Below are positions 41,226-50,049 of a stretch of 63,714 nt of DNA, piece after piece. Source of the DNA: Faecalispora jeddahensis (lineage in GTDB: Bacteria; Bacillota; Clostridia; Oscillospirales; Acutalibacteraceae); NCBI RefSeq assembly GCF_000577335.1, contig NZ_CBYL010000018.1:1-63714 (forward strand), in the 5' to 3' direction. The notes under the pieces are model-generated. The model was not told the origin of the DNA and ran no database searches. It worked only from the letters and a program-made list of their open reading frames with translations. The position numbers were made by a program, and so were the translations under genes. Every line of letters begins with the position of its first letter. The stretch's first letter is position 1.

Positions 41226-43371
41226 AAGAGCGAACCTGCTCAGCTGGATGTGCTTTGTTCTGAGCGTGAGCATTCTGTTCACGGCGGCCGCAGCCGCTCT
41301 GCAGACGTTTTTTTCCGGCGGGAGCGCGGTAGCGCAGGCCAAGCAGTCTTTGCAGACCGCTCTGGACGACAACCCGCAGGAAACCGTCGCGTTCCGCGAG
41401 GACGTCAGTCAGATCGTCTACGCCGCTTTGACTGACCTGGCGGACAGGGAGCAGCGGGGAAGCTTTTCCAAAACCTACCCGAATTTAAAATGGGAAACCT
41501 CGAACATTCTGCTGTTCGCTCAGGAGGATTCGCGCGACACACTGAGCAACACCGGCTCCACCGACCCGGAAAGCGCACGCAATACCCGGCTGCTGCAAAG
41601 CTACCTAATGGGCGCGCCTGAGGGCTACAATTACATGCTGCTGTTTGACGGCGACAGTCTGGTCATTGAGCGGGACGGAGTGCGCGTATACGACACCGAC
41701 GCAATGATCGATTCAGACGGCTACCGCACTTATTTTTCCAAATTGGCCGATAAAGACGGGGAGTTCTGGGAGGAGTACTCCGATCTCTCCGATCTTTCGC
41801 TGGTAATGGTCGTTGCGCCGAATCTGCGCACCGACCGTGATTCCGCCGTACTTTCAGACGCGGCCAGTGAGCTGTTTTCGCTGCAGATGCTCTGGTTCGG
41901 CGGCGCGGCGGCGCTGGTGCTGGCCCTTCTGATGTTCGTTTTCTACCTGTTTTCCCGCGACAGAAAGGCAGAGGTGGACCGTCAGCTTGCGCAGATCAGC
42001 GGGGAAGTCTGGTTTGAAATCAAGCTGCTGTTTCTCGGCTGGGTCACATGGTTCTGTGCGCAGCCGTTTCTGGAAAAGGAGAGCGTCAAGGAAACGCTCT
42101 TCCCCCTGCTGCTGCTGTTCTGGACGCTGCTGTTCCTCCTCAACGATATTCGCTATAATCCCCATGTTTACCAGCACAACAGCTACCGCAGCACGAAAAG
42201 CTGGTACCTGACGCACCAGATGAAAAAGCGCTTCCAACAGCGCATGATGAGCAGTTTTGCCCTGTTTGCCGCGGCGGAGGGCGTTTTGTTCTGGATTTTC
42301 CGGGTGATCCCCTCTTCCCTCGGCGCATGGATTACAGCCGCGGCGGCAGCGGTTATTCTGCTGCTGTACATTCGGTATTTTGCCGGAATTCTCACCGACT
42401 TTGCAAGGCTGACCGACCAGATTTCGGAAATGAAAGCCGGCGCCGATACCCCGCCGCTCACATTCCGCGCGGAATCGGCCCTGGCCCCTGCAGCCGAAGA
42501 CCTGAACAGCATTCAGTCCGGCATCAGCCACGCGGTGGAGGATCAGGTGCGGGCGGAGCGCATGAAGATAGAGCTGATCACCAACGTTTCACACGACATC
42601 AAAACACCGCTGACCTCGATCATCAACTACATCGGCTTGCTGCGGCAGGAGCGCGATCTGCCCGAGCACGTGCAGGACTATATTGAGATTCTGGCCGGAA
42701 AGGCCGACCGCCTAAAGAAAATGGTGCAGGATATTTTTGAGGTATCAAAAGCCAGCACCGGAAACATTGAACTGCACCCCGAGCCGCTGATTCTGCAGAA
42801 GCTGATTCAACAGACACTGGCCGATATGGAAGAGTCCGTCGCGGCCGCGCATCTGGCGCTCCGCCTCGATTTGCCGCAGGAGCCGGTTTATGTTCTGACC
42901 GACGGCAACCGGATGTACCGCGTTTTCCAGAACCTGATCCGCAACGCGCTGCAGTACTCGCTGGAGGGCTCGCGCGTGTTCATTCAGCTCACGGTGCAGG
43001 ACGGCACCGCTCTCACGCAGATCAAAAACACCTCTCGCTTTGCCCTGGATAATCTGCCCGATGTGACCGAGCGCTTTGTGCGGGGCGATGAATCCCGCAG
43101 CACCGACGGCTCCGGCCTGGGGCTTTCGATCGCCAAAAGCTTTACCGAAGCCTGCGGCGGAAACTTCTCCATCAGCACGGACGCCGATCTCTTCAGCGCT
43201 GTCGTTTCGTTCCCGGTGATTCCCGAGCCGCAGCCGGAAGAACAGGAAGCCTCGCTGCAAAACGAGGATCAAACTTATTCTGAAGAGCAGGAAGCGCAGC
43301 CCGGGGAGCTTTGGCAGAAAACGCAGGAAACGGAAAATCCGGAGACTGTCAAATCGGATGAACCGATTTGA
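41200..43371 (+). CDS. Multi-pass sensor histidine kinase
   Basis: 723 residues. A first helix at ~13-36 and a ~185-residue extracellular region come first, then helices near 227-250, 275-315 and 350-395. The kinase core has ITNVSHDIKTPLTSIINYIG (H-box), LIRNALQYS (N-box) and DGSGLGLSIAKSF (G-box), followed by a ~50-residue acidic Glu/Gln tail. The signal is unknown. TTG 41200, overlapping the regulator gene by 26 bases, is needed to include the first helix; the next ATG would cut into it. Confidence 0.9.
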   Translation: MDTKSTNHKRANLLSWMCFVLSVSILFTAAAAALQTFFSGGSAVAQAKQSLQTALDDNPQETVAFREDVSQIVYAALTDLADREQRGSFSKTYPNLKWETSNILLFAQEDSRDTLSNTGSTDPESARNTRLLQSYLMGAPEGYNYMLLFDGDSLVIERDGVRVYDTDAMIDSDGYRTYFSKLADKDGEFWEEYSDLSDLSLVMVVAPNLRTDRDSAVLSDAASELFSLQMLWFGGAAALVLALLMFVFYLFSRDRKAEVDRQLAQISGEVWFEIKLLFLGWVTWFCAQPFLEKESVKETLFPLLLLFWTLLFLLNDIRYNPHVYQHNSYRSTKSWYLTHQMKKRFQQRMMSSFALFAAAEGVLFWIFRVIPSSLGAWITAAAAAVILLLYIRYFAGILTDFARLTDQISEMKAGADTPPLTFRAESALAPAAEDLNSIQSGISHAVEDQVRAERMKIELITNVSHDIKTPLTSIINYIGLLRQERDLPEHVQDYIEILAGKADRLKKMVQDIFEVSKASTGNIELHPEPLILQKLIQQTLADMEESVAAAHLALRLDLPQEPVYVLTDGNRMYRVFQNLIRNALQYSLEGSRVFIQLTVQDGTALTQIKNTSRFALDNLPDVTERFVRGDESRSTDGSGLGLSIAKSFTEACGGNFSISTDADLFSAVVSFPVIPEPQPEEQEASLQNEDQTYSEEQEAQPGELWQKTQETENPETVKSDEPI

Positions 43372-43397
43372 CAGCAGACAGAAGGCTGTGCTATACT
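43368..43397 (+). promoter_or_regulatory. Promoter of the thiamin-salvage leader
   Basis: -35 TTGACA (43368-43373), 18-base spacer, -10 TATACT (43392-43397). The -35 overlaps the stop codon of the histidine kinase gene. Confidence 0.8.
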
Positions 43398-43406
43398 AAA
43401 CCGGAA

Positions 43407-43496
43407 ATAACAGGGGAGCCCGTGTTTCGGGCTGAGAAAAAGGAACCGACCTTTGACCCTTGACCTGATTTGGATTATGCCAACGTAGGGAGTTAT
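43407..43496 (+). promoter_or_regulatory. TPP riboswitch
   Basis: P1 ATAAC/GTTAT, then AGGGGAGCCCG...CGGGCTGAGA with the pyrimidine-binding UGAGA, an extra P3a hairpin, ACCCTTGACCTGATTTGG and GGATTATGCCAACGTAGGGA with the pyrophosphate-binding half. All conserved THI-box blocks are present. The GC-rich terminator 23 bases downstream is the expected OFF switch when thiamin pyrophosphate is bound. Confidence 0.96.
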
Positions 43497-43518
43497 GCTG
43501 ACACCACAACATGTGATT

Positions 43519-43550
43519 CGGGCGGCGCCTTACCTGGCGCCGCCCGTTTT
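43519..43550 (+). terminator. Terminator controlled by the TPP riboswitch
   Basis: CGGGCGGCGCC-TTACCT-GGCGCCGCCCG, an 11-bp perfect stem followed by TTTT. No gene lies between it and the second riboswitch-like element. Confidence 0.9.
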
Positions 43551-43633
43551 GATTCGCCGCGAACCGGACGATCCCATCCAAAGCAGGCGCCCCGGCAGAG
43601 GGGGAGCGCCCTGTACCGGTAACACAAGACAAT

Positions 43634-43739
43634 GAAATAGCGAGGGAGCCCGTGTTTCGGGTTGAGAGGAAGCTTTTGAGCTTCGACCGCCAATATTGGG
43701 TTGGCGCCGTACCGGCTTGCTGTTTCTTTGTCTTTTTTT
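43634..43739 (+). promoter_or_regulatory. TPP-like second aptamer embedded in a terminator stem
   Basis: GAAATAGCGAG (43634-43644) pairs over 11 bp with CTTGCTGTTTC (43716-43726), followed by TTTGTCTTTTTTT, so the whole element is a terminator. Inside are GGGAGCCCGTGTTTCGGG, an 18-base match to the TPP riboswitch upstream, then TTGAGAGG, a P3-like GAAGCT/AGCTTC hairpin and GCCAA/TTGGC. The CTGAT-type pyrophosphate arm of TPP aptamers is missing. It may be a variant TPP switch or a member of the HMP-PP (thiS motif) class, which is described as terminator-embedded; that identity is inference. Confidence 0.7.
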
Positions 43740-43792
43740 GCGCCCTGACGGGCCGGCTTACTGCTCCGATCAACAATATGGTTTCATCCAAT

Positions 43793-43874
43793 CCACTTTG
43801 AAATGGCCTGATATAAGTACAATGATTTCTTCCCCTGCCTACGGCGGGGAAGAAATCATCCGCTTTTCAAGTGG
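43793..43874. repeat. Intergenic palindrome family, copy R3
   Basis: Inner 14-bp perfect stem ATGATTTCTTCCCC (43822-43835) with its complement at 43846-43859, and an outer stem CCACTT/AAGTGG at 43793 and 43869. It lies between the second riboswitch-like element and the thiW start. It is the best-preserved copy of the family. Confidence 0.75.
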
Positions 43875-43905
43875 CACAACTCTATTTGTTGAGGAGAATG
43901 ATGTT

Positions 43906-44457
43906 ATGAAAGAAAGTCCGCGTTTTTTAAAGCTTGTCATGCTTGCAATGATGGTAGCGATCGGGGTAGTGATCTCCCCCATTCTGCGCATTGAGGGGAT
44001 GTGCCCTATGGCGCACCTGATCAATATTGTGTGCGCTGTTTTTCTGGGGCCGGGTTACGCTTTTGCGTGCGCCTTTACCATCGGGATTCTGCGCATGACG
44101 CTCATGGGCATTCCCCCGCTGGCACTCACCGGCGCTATTTTCGGGGCCGCTCTTTCGGGGATTTTGTACCGCCTTTCGGGCGGCAAGCTGATTTTTGCCG
44201 TGATCGGTGAAATCATCGGCACCGGCATCATCGGCGCGCTGGTTTCTTACCCGGTGATGACGCTGCTGGTCGGCAAGCAGGGCATCGGCTGGGCCTTTTA
44301 CATCCCGTTGTTCCTGGGGGGAACGCTGATCGGCGGCAGCATTGCGTTCCTGTTTTTGAGCGCTCTGGCCAAGACGGGAATGCTCACTTCCATTCAAAAG
44401 CAATTGGGGGCGAAGGTGTATGACAAATCCCATAAAAGCAACATTCACAATGTCTGA
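43906..44457 (+). CDS. thiW: Thiazole transporter S component
   Basis: 183 residues, about five to six membrane helices (KLVMLAMMVAIGVVISPILR; LINIVCAVFLGPGYAFACAF; ALTGAIFGAALSGILYRLSG). This matches ThiW, the ECF-type substrate-binding membrane protein for hydroxyethylthiazole. The ECF energy module is not encoded here. ATG 43906 has GAGGAG nine bases upstream. It is first in the thiW-thiM-thiE operon under the riboswitch pair, and thiM overlaps it. Confidence 0.92.
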   Translation: MKESPRFLKLVMLAMMVAIGVVISPILRIEGMCPMAHLINIVCAVFLGPGYAFACAFTIGILRMTLMGIPPLALTGAIFGAALSGILYRLSGGKLIFAVIGEIIGTGIIGALVSYPVMTLLVGKQGIGWAFYIPLFLGGTLIGGSIAFLFLSALAKTGMLTSIQKQLGAKVYDKSHKSNIHNV

Positions 44458-45283
44458 GCTGCTGCAGATTCGGCACCGTGTGCAGCGTGAGAAGCCGCTG
44501 ATCCACTGCATCACGAACCCGATCTCGATGAGAGACTGTGCCAACACCCTGCTGGCGGTTTCGGCCCGGCCGATCATGGCGGAATACCCGCCGGAGGCCG
44601 CGCAGATCACCGCACAGGCGCGGGCGCTCGCCGTCAATTTGGGGAACATCAGCGCTTCGCGTATGGAGGCCATGATGATTTCGGGCAGAACGGCTCTGGA
44701 AAAAAGCATCCCCTGCGTCATCGACGCGGTGGGCGTTGCCTGCAGCAGCCCCCGGCTTTCCTTTGCCCGCGATTTCATCCGGGAGTGCCGTCCCTGTGTG
44801 GTCAAGGGCAACAGCTCGGAGCTGCGGGCGCTGGCGGGTCTACCCAGCCACGCCCAGGGCGTCGATGCGGGGGAACAGGACCGCGTGACCGAAGACTCAT
44901 TGGACGAACACATCGCCATGCTGGCGCAGCTTGCGCTTGATACCGGCGCGGTGATCGCCTGCACCGGCGCGATCGACCTGGTGACCGATGGCCGCAGGGC
45001 TTATATACTTAGAAACGGCTGCGAAACAATGTCGCTGCTTACCGGCACCGGCTGCATGCTTGGCGCTCTCACTGCCGGCTTTTTGGCCGGCGGAGAACCG
45101 CTGAATGCCGCGCTGCTGGCGGTCTCTTATTTTGGAGTGTGCGGCGAGCTGGCACAAGAGGAGTATCAGGGCCCGTCGAGCTTTTTTCTGCGCCTGATGG
45201 ATCTGCTGCATCTGCTCACCGACCGGCAGCTCGAAGAAACCGTAAACTGCACTGTTTACAGCGGGAGGATGGAACATGCTTGA
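44420..45283 (+). CDS. thiM: Hydroxyethylthiazole kinase
   Basis: 287 residues. KPLIHCITNPISMRDCANTL, PIMAEYPPEAAQ, NLGNISASRMEAM and SLLTGTGCMLGALTAGFLAG are ThiM signatures; the last holds the catalytic cysteine region. It phosphorylates salvaged hydroxyethylthiazole. ATG 44420 overlaps thiW by 38 bases and follows GGGGGCGAAGG; a second in-frame ATG is at 44450. Confidence 0.95.
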   Translation: MTNPIKATFTMSELLQIRHRVQREKPLIHCITNPISMRDCANTLLAVSARPIMAEYPPEAAQITAQARALAVNLGNISASRMEAMMISGRTALEKSIPCVIDAVGVACSSPRLSFARDFIRECRPCVVKGNSSELRALAGLPSHAQGVDAGEQDRVTEDSLDEHIAMLAQLALDTGAVIACTGAIDLVTDGRRAYILRNGCETMSLLTGTGCMLGALTAGFLAGGEPLNAALLAVSYFGVCGELAQEEYQGPSSFFLRLMDLLHLLTDRQLEETVNCTVYSGRMEHA

Positions 45284-45911
45284 CCTGACACTTTATTTGG
45301 TAACCGACAGCACCGGTCTGGAAGAACCGATATTCCTCGAGAAGATAGAGCAGGCCTGCCGGGGCGGAATTACCCTGCTTCAACTGCGGGAGAAAGAGAA
45401 ATCCGGACGGGAGTATTTCGAGCTGGCGCGAAAGGTCAAAAGCATCAGTGACCGGTATCATATTCCCCTGATCATCGACGACCGGGCGGATGTTGCCACC
45501 GCGGTAGACGCAGCAGGAGTACACGTGGGGCAAAGCGACCTACCCGTTTTTGCTGCCCGCACTCTGCTTGGCCCGGGCAAAATCGTGGGGGCTACCGCTA
45601 AAACGGTGGAGCAGGCGCAAAAGGCCGCCCGGGAGGGTGCGGACTACCTTGGCGTCGGCGCGATTTACCCGACCACCACAAAGGTAAAAACGGTTTTGAC
45701 CTCGGTTTCCACTTTAGGCGAGATTTGCCGCAGCGTTTCCATTCCCGTGGCGGCGATCGGCGGCCTGAATGAAGGGAACTGCGATATTCTGCGGGGCGTT
45801 CCGATCGCGGGCATCTCCGTCGTTTCCGCTGTGATGAAGGCAGCCGACCCCTGCCGGGCGGCGGCAGAGCTGAGAGCAAAGGTAACAGAGCTTTTGGCCT
45901 CCCAAAGCTGA
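45276..45911 (+). CDS. thiE: Thiamine-phosphate synthase
   Basis: 211 residues. The barrel motifs LYLVTD, GGITLLQLREKEKSGREYFE, IPLIIDDRADVA, GVHVGQSDLP, GADYLGVGAIYPTTTK and IGGLNEGN define ThiE. It joins HMP-PP with hydroxyethylthiazole phosphate from ThiM to give thiamine phosphate. It overlaps thiM by 8 bases. A strong terminator follows. Confidence 0.96.
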   Translation: MLDLTLYLVTDSTGLEEPIFLEKIEQACRGGITLLQLREKEKSGREYFELARKVKSISDRYHIPLIIDDRADVATAVDAAGVHVGQSDLPVFAARTLLGPGKIVGATAKTVEQAQKAAREGADYLGVGAIYPTTTKVKTVLTSVSTLGEICRSVSIPVAAIGGLNEGNCDILRGVPIAGISVVSAVMKAADPCRAAAELRAKVTELLASQS

Positions 45912-45960
45912 CGCCGATTTTTTCCCATCTGTCTATATCAGCACAAAATATACATTCAGT

Positions 45961-46005
45961 AATAAACAGGCGCGTTTTCCTTTTGGAAAGCGCGCCTGTT
46001 TATTA
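45961..46005. terminator. Bidirectional terminator between thiE and prmA
   Basis: AATAAACAGGCGCGTTTTCC pairs with GGAAAGCGCGCCTGTTTATT around TTTT with one internal mismatch. It serves the convergent thiE and prmA genes. Confidence 0.9.
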
Positions 46006-46025
46006 CGATGCGTAATGATGATTTG

Positions 46026-46946
46026 TTATTCTTTGCTCCGCAGCGCCATCGCCACCCAGCCTTTTTCCTCGCGGCGCTGAAGAATCTCGAACTCCTTCTC
46101 CACGGCTGAAAGCACGTCCTGCTCGCGCGTATCGATGATCCCGCTGACGAGATACACCGCGCCGGGCTTTAAGAACTGCCGGATGTCACTGGTCAACAGG
46201 ATGATCACATCCGCCACAATGTTCGCGGCGACCACATCGAACGTGCCATGCACCTTATCCGTCAGGTTGCCGTGAATCCCGGTAAAACGGTCAGACAAAC
46301 CATTGATGCGCGCGTTTTCCACCGCGGTGCGAACGCCCGCCTCGTCAATATCCACACCGACTGCGCGCTGTGCGCCGAGCAACAGCGCAGCGATGGACAG
46401 AATCCCGCTGCCGCAGCCGACGTCGAGCATCTCGCAGCCCGGCGTTACATAGTCCTCCAGCAGCTCCATGCACAGGCGGGTCGTTTCGTGCGTACCGGTT
46501 CCGAACGCCACACCCGGTTCCAGATGCAGCACGGCGCGGTCGCCCGCATCGTATTCTTCTTCCCATGTGGGGCGGATCAACAGGCGATTGCCTACCGGCA
46601 TCGGCTTAAAATATTTTTTCCAGTTGTTGATCCAGTCCTCCTCCAGGCAGGCACTGGTATCAATGGTAAAGGGAATCCCCTCTGCGCGGTAGCGTTCGCT
46701 CAAAAACGCGACCGCCTCCGACGGATTTTCTTTCGGGTCGATATACACATGCACCAGCGCCTTGGTGCGGTCTTTTTTCAGCAGGTCTTCATCGATCAAA
46801 TCAATGTGGGCGATCTCCCAGGCTTCCTGCTCCAGATTCGAGTAATCCTCAATATAAATACCGTAGGGCACCACCATCTGGGCAATGTCCCCCGCCAAAT
46901 CCACCGATTCGGCCGGCACGGTGATTGTCACTTCTGTCCATTCCAT
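46026..46946 (-). CDS. prmA: Ribosomal protein L11 methyltransferase
   Basis: 306 residues. The N-terminal L11-binding region (TEVTITVPAESVDLAGDIAQ) is followed by the PrmA motif LEPGVAFGTGTHETTRLCME, the SAM-binding LDVGCGSGILSIAALLLGAQ and DVVAANIVADVI. It trimethylates ribosomal protein L11. I chose ATG 46946 behind GGGGAG; the open frame continues far upstream without family similarity. Confidence 0.95.
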   Translation of the reverse strand: MEWTEVTITVPAESVDLAGDIAQMVVPYGIYIEDYSNLEQEAWEIAHIDLIDEDLLKKDRTKALVHVYIDPKENPSEAVAFLSERYRAEGIPFTIDTSACLEEDWINNWKKYFKPMPVGNRLLIRPTWEEEYDAGDRAVLHLEPGVAFGTGTHETTRLCMELLEDYVTPGCEMLDVGCGSGILSIAALLLGAQRAVGVDIDEAGVRTAVENARINGLSDRFTGIHGNLTDKVHGTFDVVAANIVADVIILLTSDIRQFLKPGAVYLVSGIIDTREQDVLSAVEKEFEILQRREEKGWVAMALRSKE

Positions 46947-47192
46947 CTTCTTTTGGCTCCCCTTTCTGTTCTGCTCCTTATTGTACACGATTGCGCAGAA
47001 ATTGTATAGTAACGCCGCTTTAAAAAAGCGATTCGTTCCTTCCCAGGCCAAGGTCGAGAGAAGAAGCTGCGTTTTGATTGGTACCGCAGTCATTCTGAAA
47101 GTAAATTGCCTATACATATTTTTCCCTTGCGGACGAATACATTTGACCATACACCCATGGAATGATTTGGAACAGGAATGGTGCTTTGCCTT

Positions 47193-48761
47193 ATGAATAA
47201 ACGCATTTTTCTCATCAATACATTGATCCTGACCGCCGGATCGCTTTTTATGCGGATGCTGAACATCGGCTACCGCGTATTTATCTCGGATCACATCGGC
47301 GCGGCCGGGCTGGGCCTTTACCAGCTGATTTTCTCCGTCTTCATCCTGGCGATCACCATTTCCACCTCGGGAATCAGTCTGGCCGTTACCCGGCTGGTGG
47401 CCGAAGCCATGGCCAAAGACGACCCGGGTTACGCCAAGGGCGCGGTGCGAAAGGGAATCGCCTGTTCGCTCACCCTGAGCCTCATCGCCATGACGGTGCT
47501 GTACCTCCTCGCCCAGCCGATCGCAGACGTGCTGCTGAATGAGCCCTCCGCCGCCCGACCGCTGCAAATGCTCGCGCCGGGGCTCCCCTTTATGGCGATT
47601 TCGGCCAGCCTGCGCGGCTATTTTATCGCGATGCGCAAGGCCCTGCGTCCTGCCACGGCAGAAATACTGGAGCAGCTCGCAACCATCGGCATCGCGGTGG
47701 GGCTGTTTGCCCTGCTGGCCCCGCAGACGCTGGAGGGTGCGTGCCTGGTTCTGATGCTTGGTTCCACCGCCGGAGAAATGGTATCCTGCCTTTATAACGG
47801 GATTCTGTACCTGTGGGATGTGCGCCGCCTGCACGGCCACCGTGCGCGCGGGAAAGGGGCGCTGTGGGGCATTCTGCGCATTGCCCTGCCCTCGATGACC
47901 GGCTACACCGCTAGGAATATTTTAAGCGCTGTGGAAAACCTGCTGATCCCCACAGGCCTGCGCAAGAACGGCTCAAACGCGGTTAGCGCCATGGCGCAGT
48001 ACGGCGTGATTCAGGGAATGGTGATGCCGGTGCTGTATTTTCCGGCGGCGCTGCTCTCTGCGCTGGCGGCGCTTTTGGTACCCGAAATGGCGGAGGCAAA
48101 CGCCGCGGGGAAAAGCCGCGCCATCGCGCGCGCCACCGGGCGCGCGATGCAGATGACCCTGCTGTTTTCCTTTTTGATCATGGGGATTTTTCTCGGCTTT
48201 TCCCGGGACATTGGTCTGACTTTTTACAAAAACGAGCAGACGGGCATTCTGCTGCGCATTCTCGCGCCGCTGGTTCCCCTGATGTACCTGGACGGCATTG
48301 TGGACAGCATCCTGAAGGGACTCGACCAGCAGATGAGCTCGCTCAAATACAATCTTTCCGATTCCGCACTGCGCGTGGTGCTGATCTATTCGCTGATTCC
48401 CGTCTGGGGCCTGAAGGGTTATATCGTAGTCGTGTTTTTCAGCACGATTTTCAACGCCAGCCTAAGCATCCACCGCCTGATCAAGGTGGCGCGGGTGCCG
48501 ATTCAGATGGTCGACTGGGTGGTAAAGCCCCTTTTGTGCATGGCGCTTTCTGTTTCGCTCGTTATCCTTTTGCTGCGATTTTCTCCTTTTTCTTTCTTTC
48601 TGCCGTACCAGTGCGTGATTCTGCAGGTATGCGTGACTCCGCCGCTCTACGCCGGTTTTCTGTTTCTGTGCGGCAGCCTTGGTCGCGAGGACATCCGCTG
48701 GATTCACTCCTTAACCGGTCACCGCCCGACAGCAGGCCCGGCAAGAGCAAATGCAGATTGA
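47193..48761 (+). CDS. SpoVB/MurJ-like flippase of the MOP superfamily
   Basis: 522 residues with about 12-14 membrane helices. INTLILTAGSLFMRMLNIGYR, GAAGLGLYQLIFSVFILAIT and SGISLAVTRLVAEAMAKDD are typical of SpoVB-type oligosaccharide or lipid II flippases. In sporulating Firmicutes SpoVB acts in cortex synthesis; related proteins act in vegetative wall export. Start ATG 47193 is preferred, but its ribosome binding site is weak (the ATG at 47178 has AGGA directly abutting it). prmA is divergent upstream. Confidence 0.88.
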   Translation: MNKRIFLINTLILTAGSLFMRMLNIGYRVFISDHIGAAGLGLYQLIFSVFILAITISTSGISLAVTRLVAEAMAKDDPGYAKGAVRKGIACSLTLSLIAMTVLYLLAQPIADVLLNEPSAARPLQMLAPGLPFMAISASLRGYFIAMRKALRPATAEILEQLATIGIAVGLFALLAPQTLEGACLVLMLGSTAGEMVSCLYNGILYLWDVRRLHGHRARGKGALWGILRIALPSMTGYTARNILSAVENLLIPTGLRKNGSNAVSAMAQYGVIQGMVMPVLYFPAALLSALAALLVPEMAEANAAGKSRAIARATGRAMQMTLLFSFLIMGIFLGFSRDIGLTFYKNEQTGILLRILAPLVPLMYLDGIVDSILKGLDQQMSSLKYNLSDSALRVVLIYSLIPVWGLKGYIVVVFFSTIFNASLSIHRLIKVARVPIQMVDWVVKPLLCMALSVSLVILLLRFSPFSFFLPYQCVILQVCVTPPLYAGFLFLCGSLGREDIRWIHSLTGHRPTAGPARANAD

Positions 48762-48786
48762 CAAATTCTGCGCAACTCCCTAAACT
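48758..48786 (+). promoter_or_regulatory. Promoter upstream of the CmpB-like gene
   Basis: -35 TTGACA (48758-48763), 17-base spacer, -10 TAAACT (48781-48786), overlapping the end of the flippase gene. Confidence 0.75.
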
Positions 48787-49030
48787 GAAAGACAGAAACT
48801 TTGTTTCTGTGCATGTTGAAGAACATGCGGATCGTCAAATCCCGCGCAGGACAAAGCGGCAAGCGCTGCAAAAGGGGAAGCATTCTTTGGGATGTGACCC
48901 AAATTTGCGGCGCGGCTGCCCTGCGGGCACACAGAAGCACAGCAGGGAATATCAGCGGTTTTGCGGCTGTGCGGCGCTATGACGGTCTAAGAAACTTCAT
49001 TTTTTCATTTCAGCAGAAAGAGGATTTTCT
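48787..49030 (+). other. Long, structure-rich 5' leader or small RNA
   Basis: About 240 bases from a good promoter to the next start codon. Consecutive hairpins include AGAAAC-TTT-GTTTCT, GCATGTT-GAAG-AACATGC, TTGGG/CCCAA and GCACAGC/GCTGTGC. I recognise no known RNA family, and the 59-83 codon frame within it lacks a good ribosome binding site. No clear terminator is seen before the CmpB-like gene, so a leader is more likely than an independent RNA. Confidence 0.45.
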
Positions 49031-50026
49031 ATGCAGACCTTTGTCAAACTGATATTATTTTTCTCCGTATACAGCATGATCGGCTGGCTGTGCGAGAGTA
49101 TTTATTGTTCCATGCCCCAAAAGCGCTGGATCAACCGCGGCTTTTTAAATGGCCCGTTCTGCCCGGTATACGGTTTTGGCGCGCTGTTGATTCTGGCGGT
49201 GCTTTCTCCGCTGCTGGGAGTTTTCGAGTTCCCATTGGAGCTGATTGTGCTGTTTTTCACCGCGACACTGCTGACCTCCGTTTTGGAGTATGTGACCAGT
49301 GTCCTGTTAGAGAAGCTGTTCCACACCTCGTGGTGGGATTACTCGAACCATAAATATCAGATTCACGGGCGCGTCTGCCTGATGAATTCGCTGCTGTTCG
49401 GGGTGATGTCCACCTTGGTGCTGGAGGTGCTGCACCCGCTGATCAGCTCGCTGCTGACCGCCATTCCGCGCATCGTATCCTTCCCGCTGGCAGGCGGGCT
49501 GTTCGTCTACTTTATTCTGGACGGCACCGTTACCACCATCGGTATCCTGCGCATGAACGGCAAGCTGGCGCAGTTGCAGACGATACTGGATGAAATCCGC
49601 GAACGCACCGCCGCCGTGGCAGAAACCAACCTGGCCGGGCTGGAGCATTCCTTGGACGAGCTGCGCGACAAAGCGGATGAGCTCAAATCGGAAACATTGC
49701 TCAGCCTGCGGCAGGCACTGGAAGAACTACGCCTGAAAACGGACGACGTCAAAACAGAAAGCATTGAGCGCCTGCGCAACTCGATTCTGGATTTTGTCAA
49801 CGACGAGAATCGGATTCGCCTGCGCATGCTGCAAGACAAGCAGGAATACCTGGAATCGCAGACGCACCCCATGCACCGCAGAATTATGGAGGCATTCCCC
49901 CACATGCGTTCGATTCAAAGCCCGGAATCTTTCCAGCGCTTTCGCCAGGCCGCCGCTGCGGCCCGCAAGCGGGTGCGCGGCTCCGGCAGCGAATCCGAGA
50001 GCGAATCTGAAGACAAAAAAGAATAA
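49031..50026 (+). CDS. CmpB-like (putative ABC-transporter type IV) membrane protein
   Basis: 331 residues. Four membrane helices occupy the first ~180 residues, with YSMIGWLCESIYCSMPQKRW, FLNGPFCPVYGFGALLIL and HGRVCLMNSLLFGVMSTLVL, the pattern of the ABC_trans_CmpB family (PF06541). A long coiled coil (~185-280) and a Ser/Glu-rich tail follow. Function is unknown despite the transporter name. ATG 49031 has AGAGGA. Confidence 0.85.
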   Translation: MQTFVKLILFFSVYSMIGWLCESIYCSMPQKRWINRGFLNGPFCPVYGFGALLILAVLSPLLGVFEFPLELIVLFFTATLLTSVLEYVTSVLLEKLFHTSWWDYSNHKYQIHGRVCLMNSLLFGVMSTLVLEVLHPLISSLLTAIPRIVSFPLAGGLFVYFILDGTVTTIGILRMNGKLAQLQTILDEIRERTAAVAETNLAGLEHSLDELRDKADELKSETLLSLRQALEELRLKTDDVKTESIERLRNSILDFVNDENRIRLRMLQDKQEYLESQTHPMHRRIMEAFPHMRSIQSPESFQRFRQAAAAARKRVRGSGSESESESEDKKE

Positions 50027-50049
50027 ATACAAATTTTTTCAAAAAAGGA

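Noticed and set aside
43793-43874. Hairpin before thiW as a third riboswitch terminator
   Set aside because: No T tract follows; the same core recurs at unrelated loci, so it is treated as a repeat.
46947-47840. Upstream extension of the prmA frame to 604 codons
   Set aside because: The PrmA N-terminus begins at 46946 with a good ribosome binding site; the extension runs antisense to the flippase gene.
48801-49052. 83-codon frame in the CmpB leader
   Set aside because: No ribosome binding site, overlaps the next gene's start, composition unlike a real protein.
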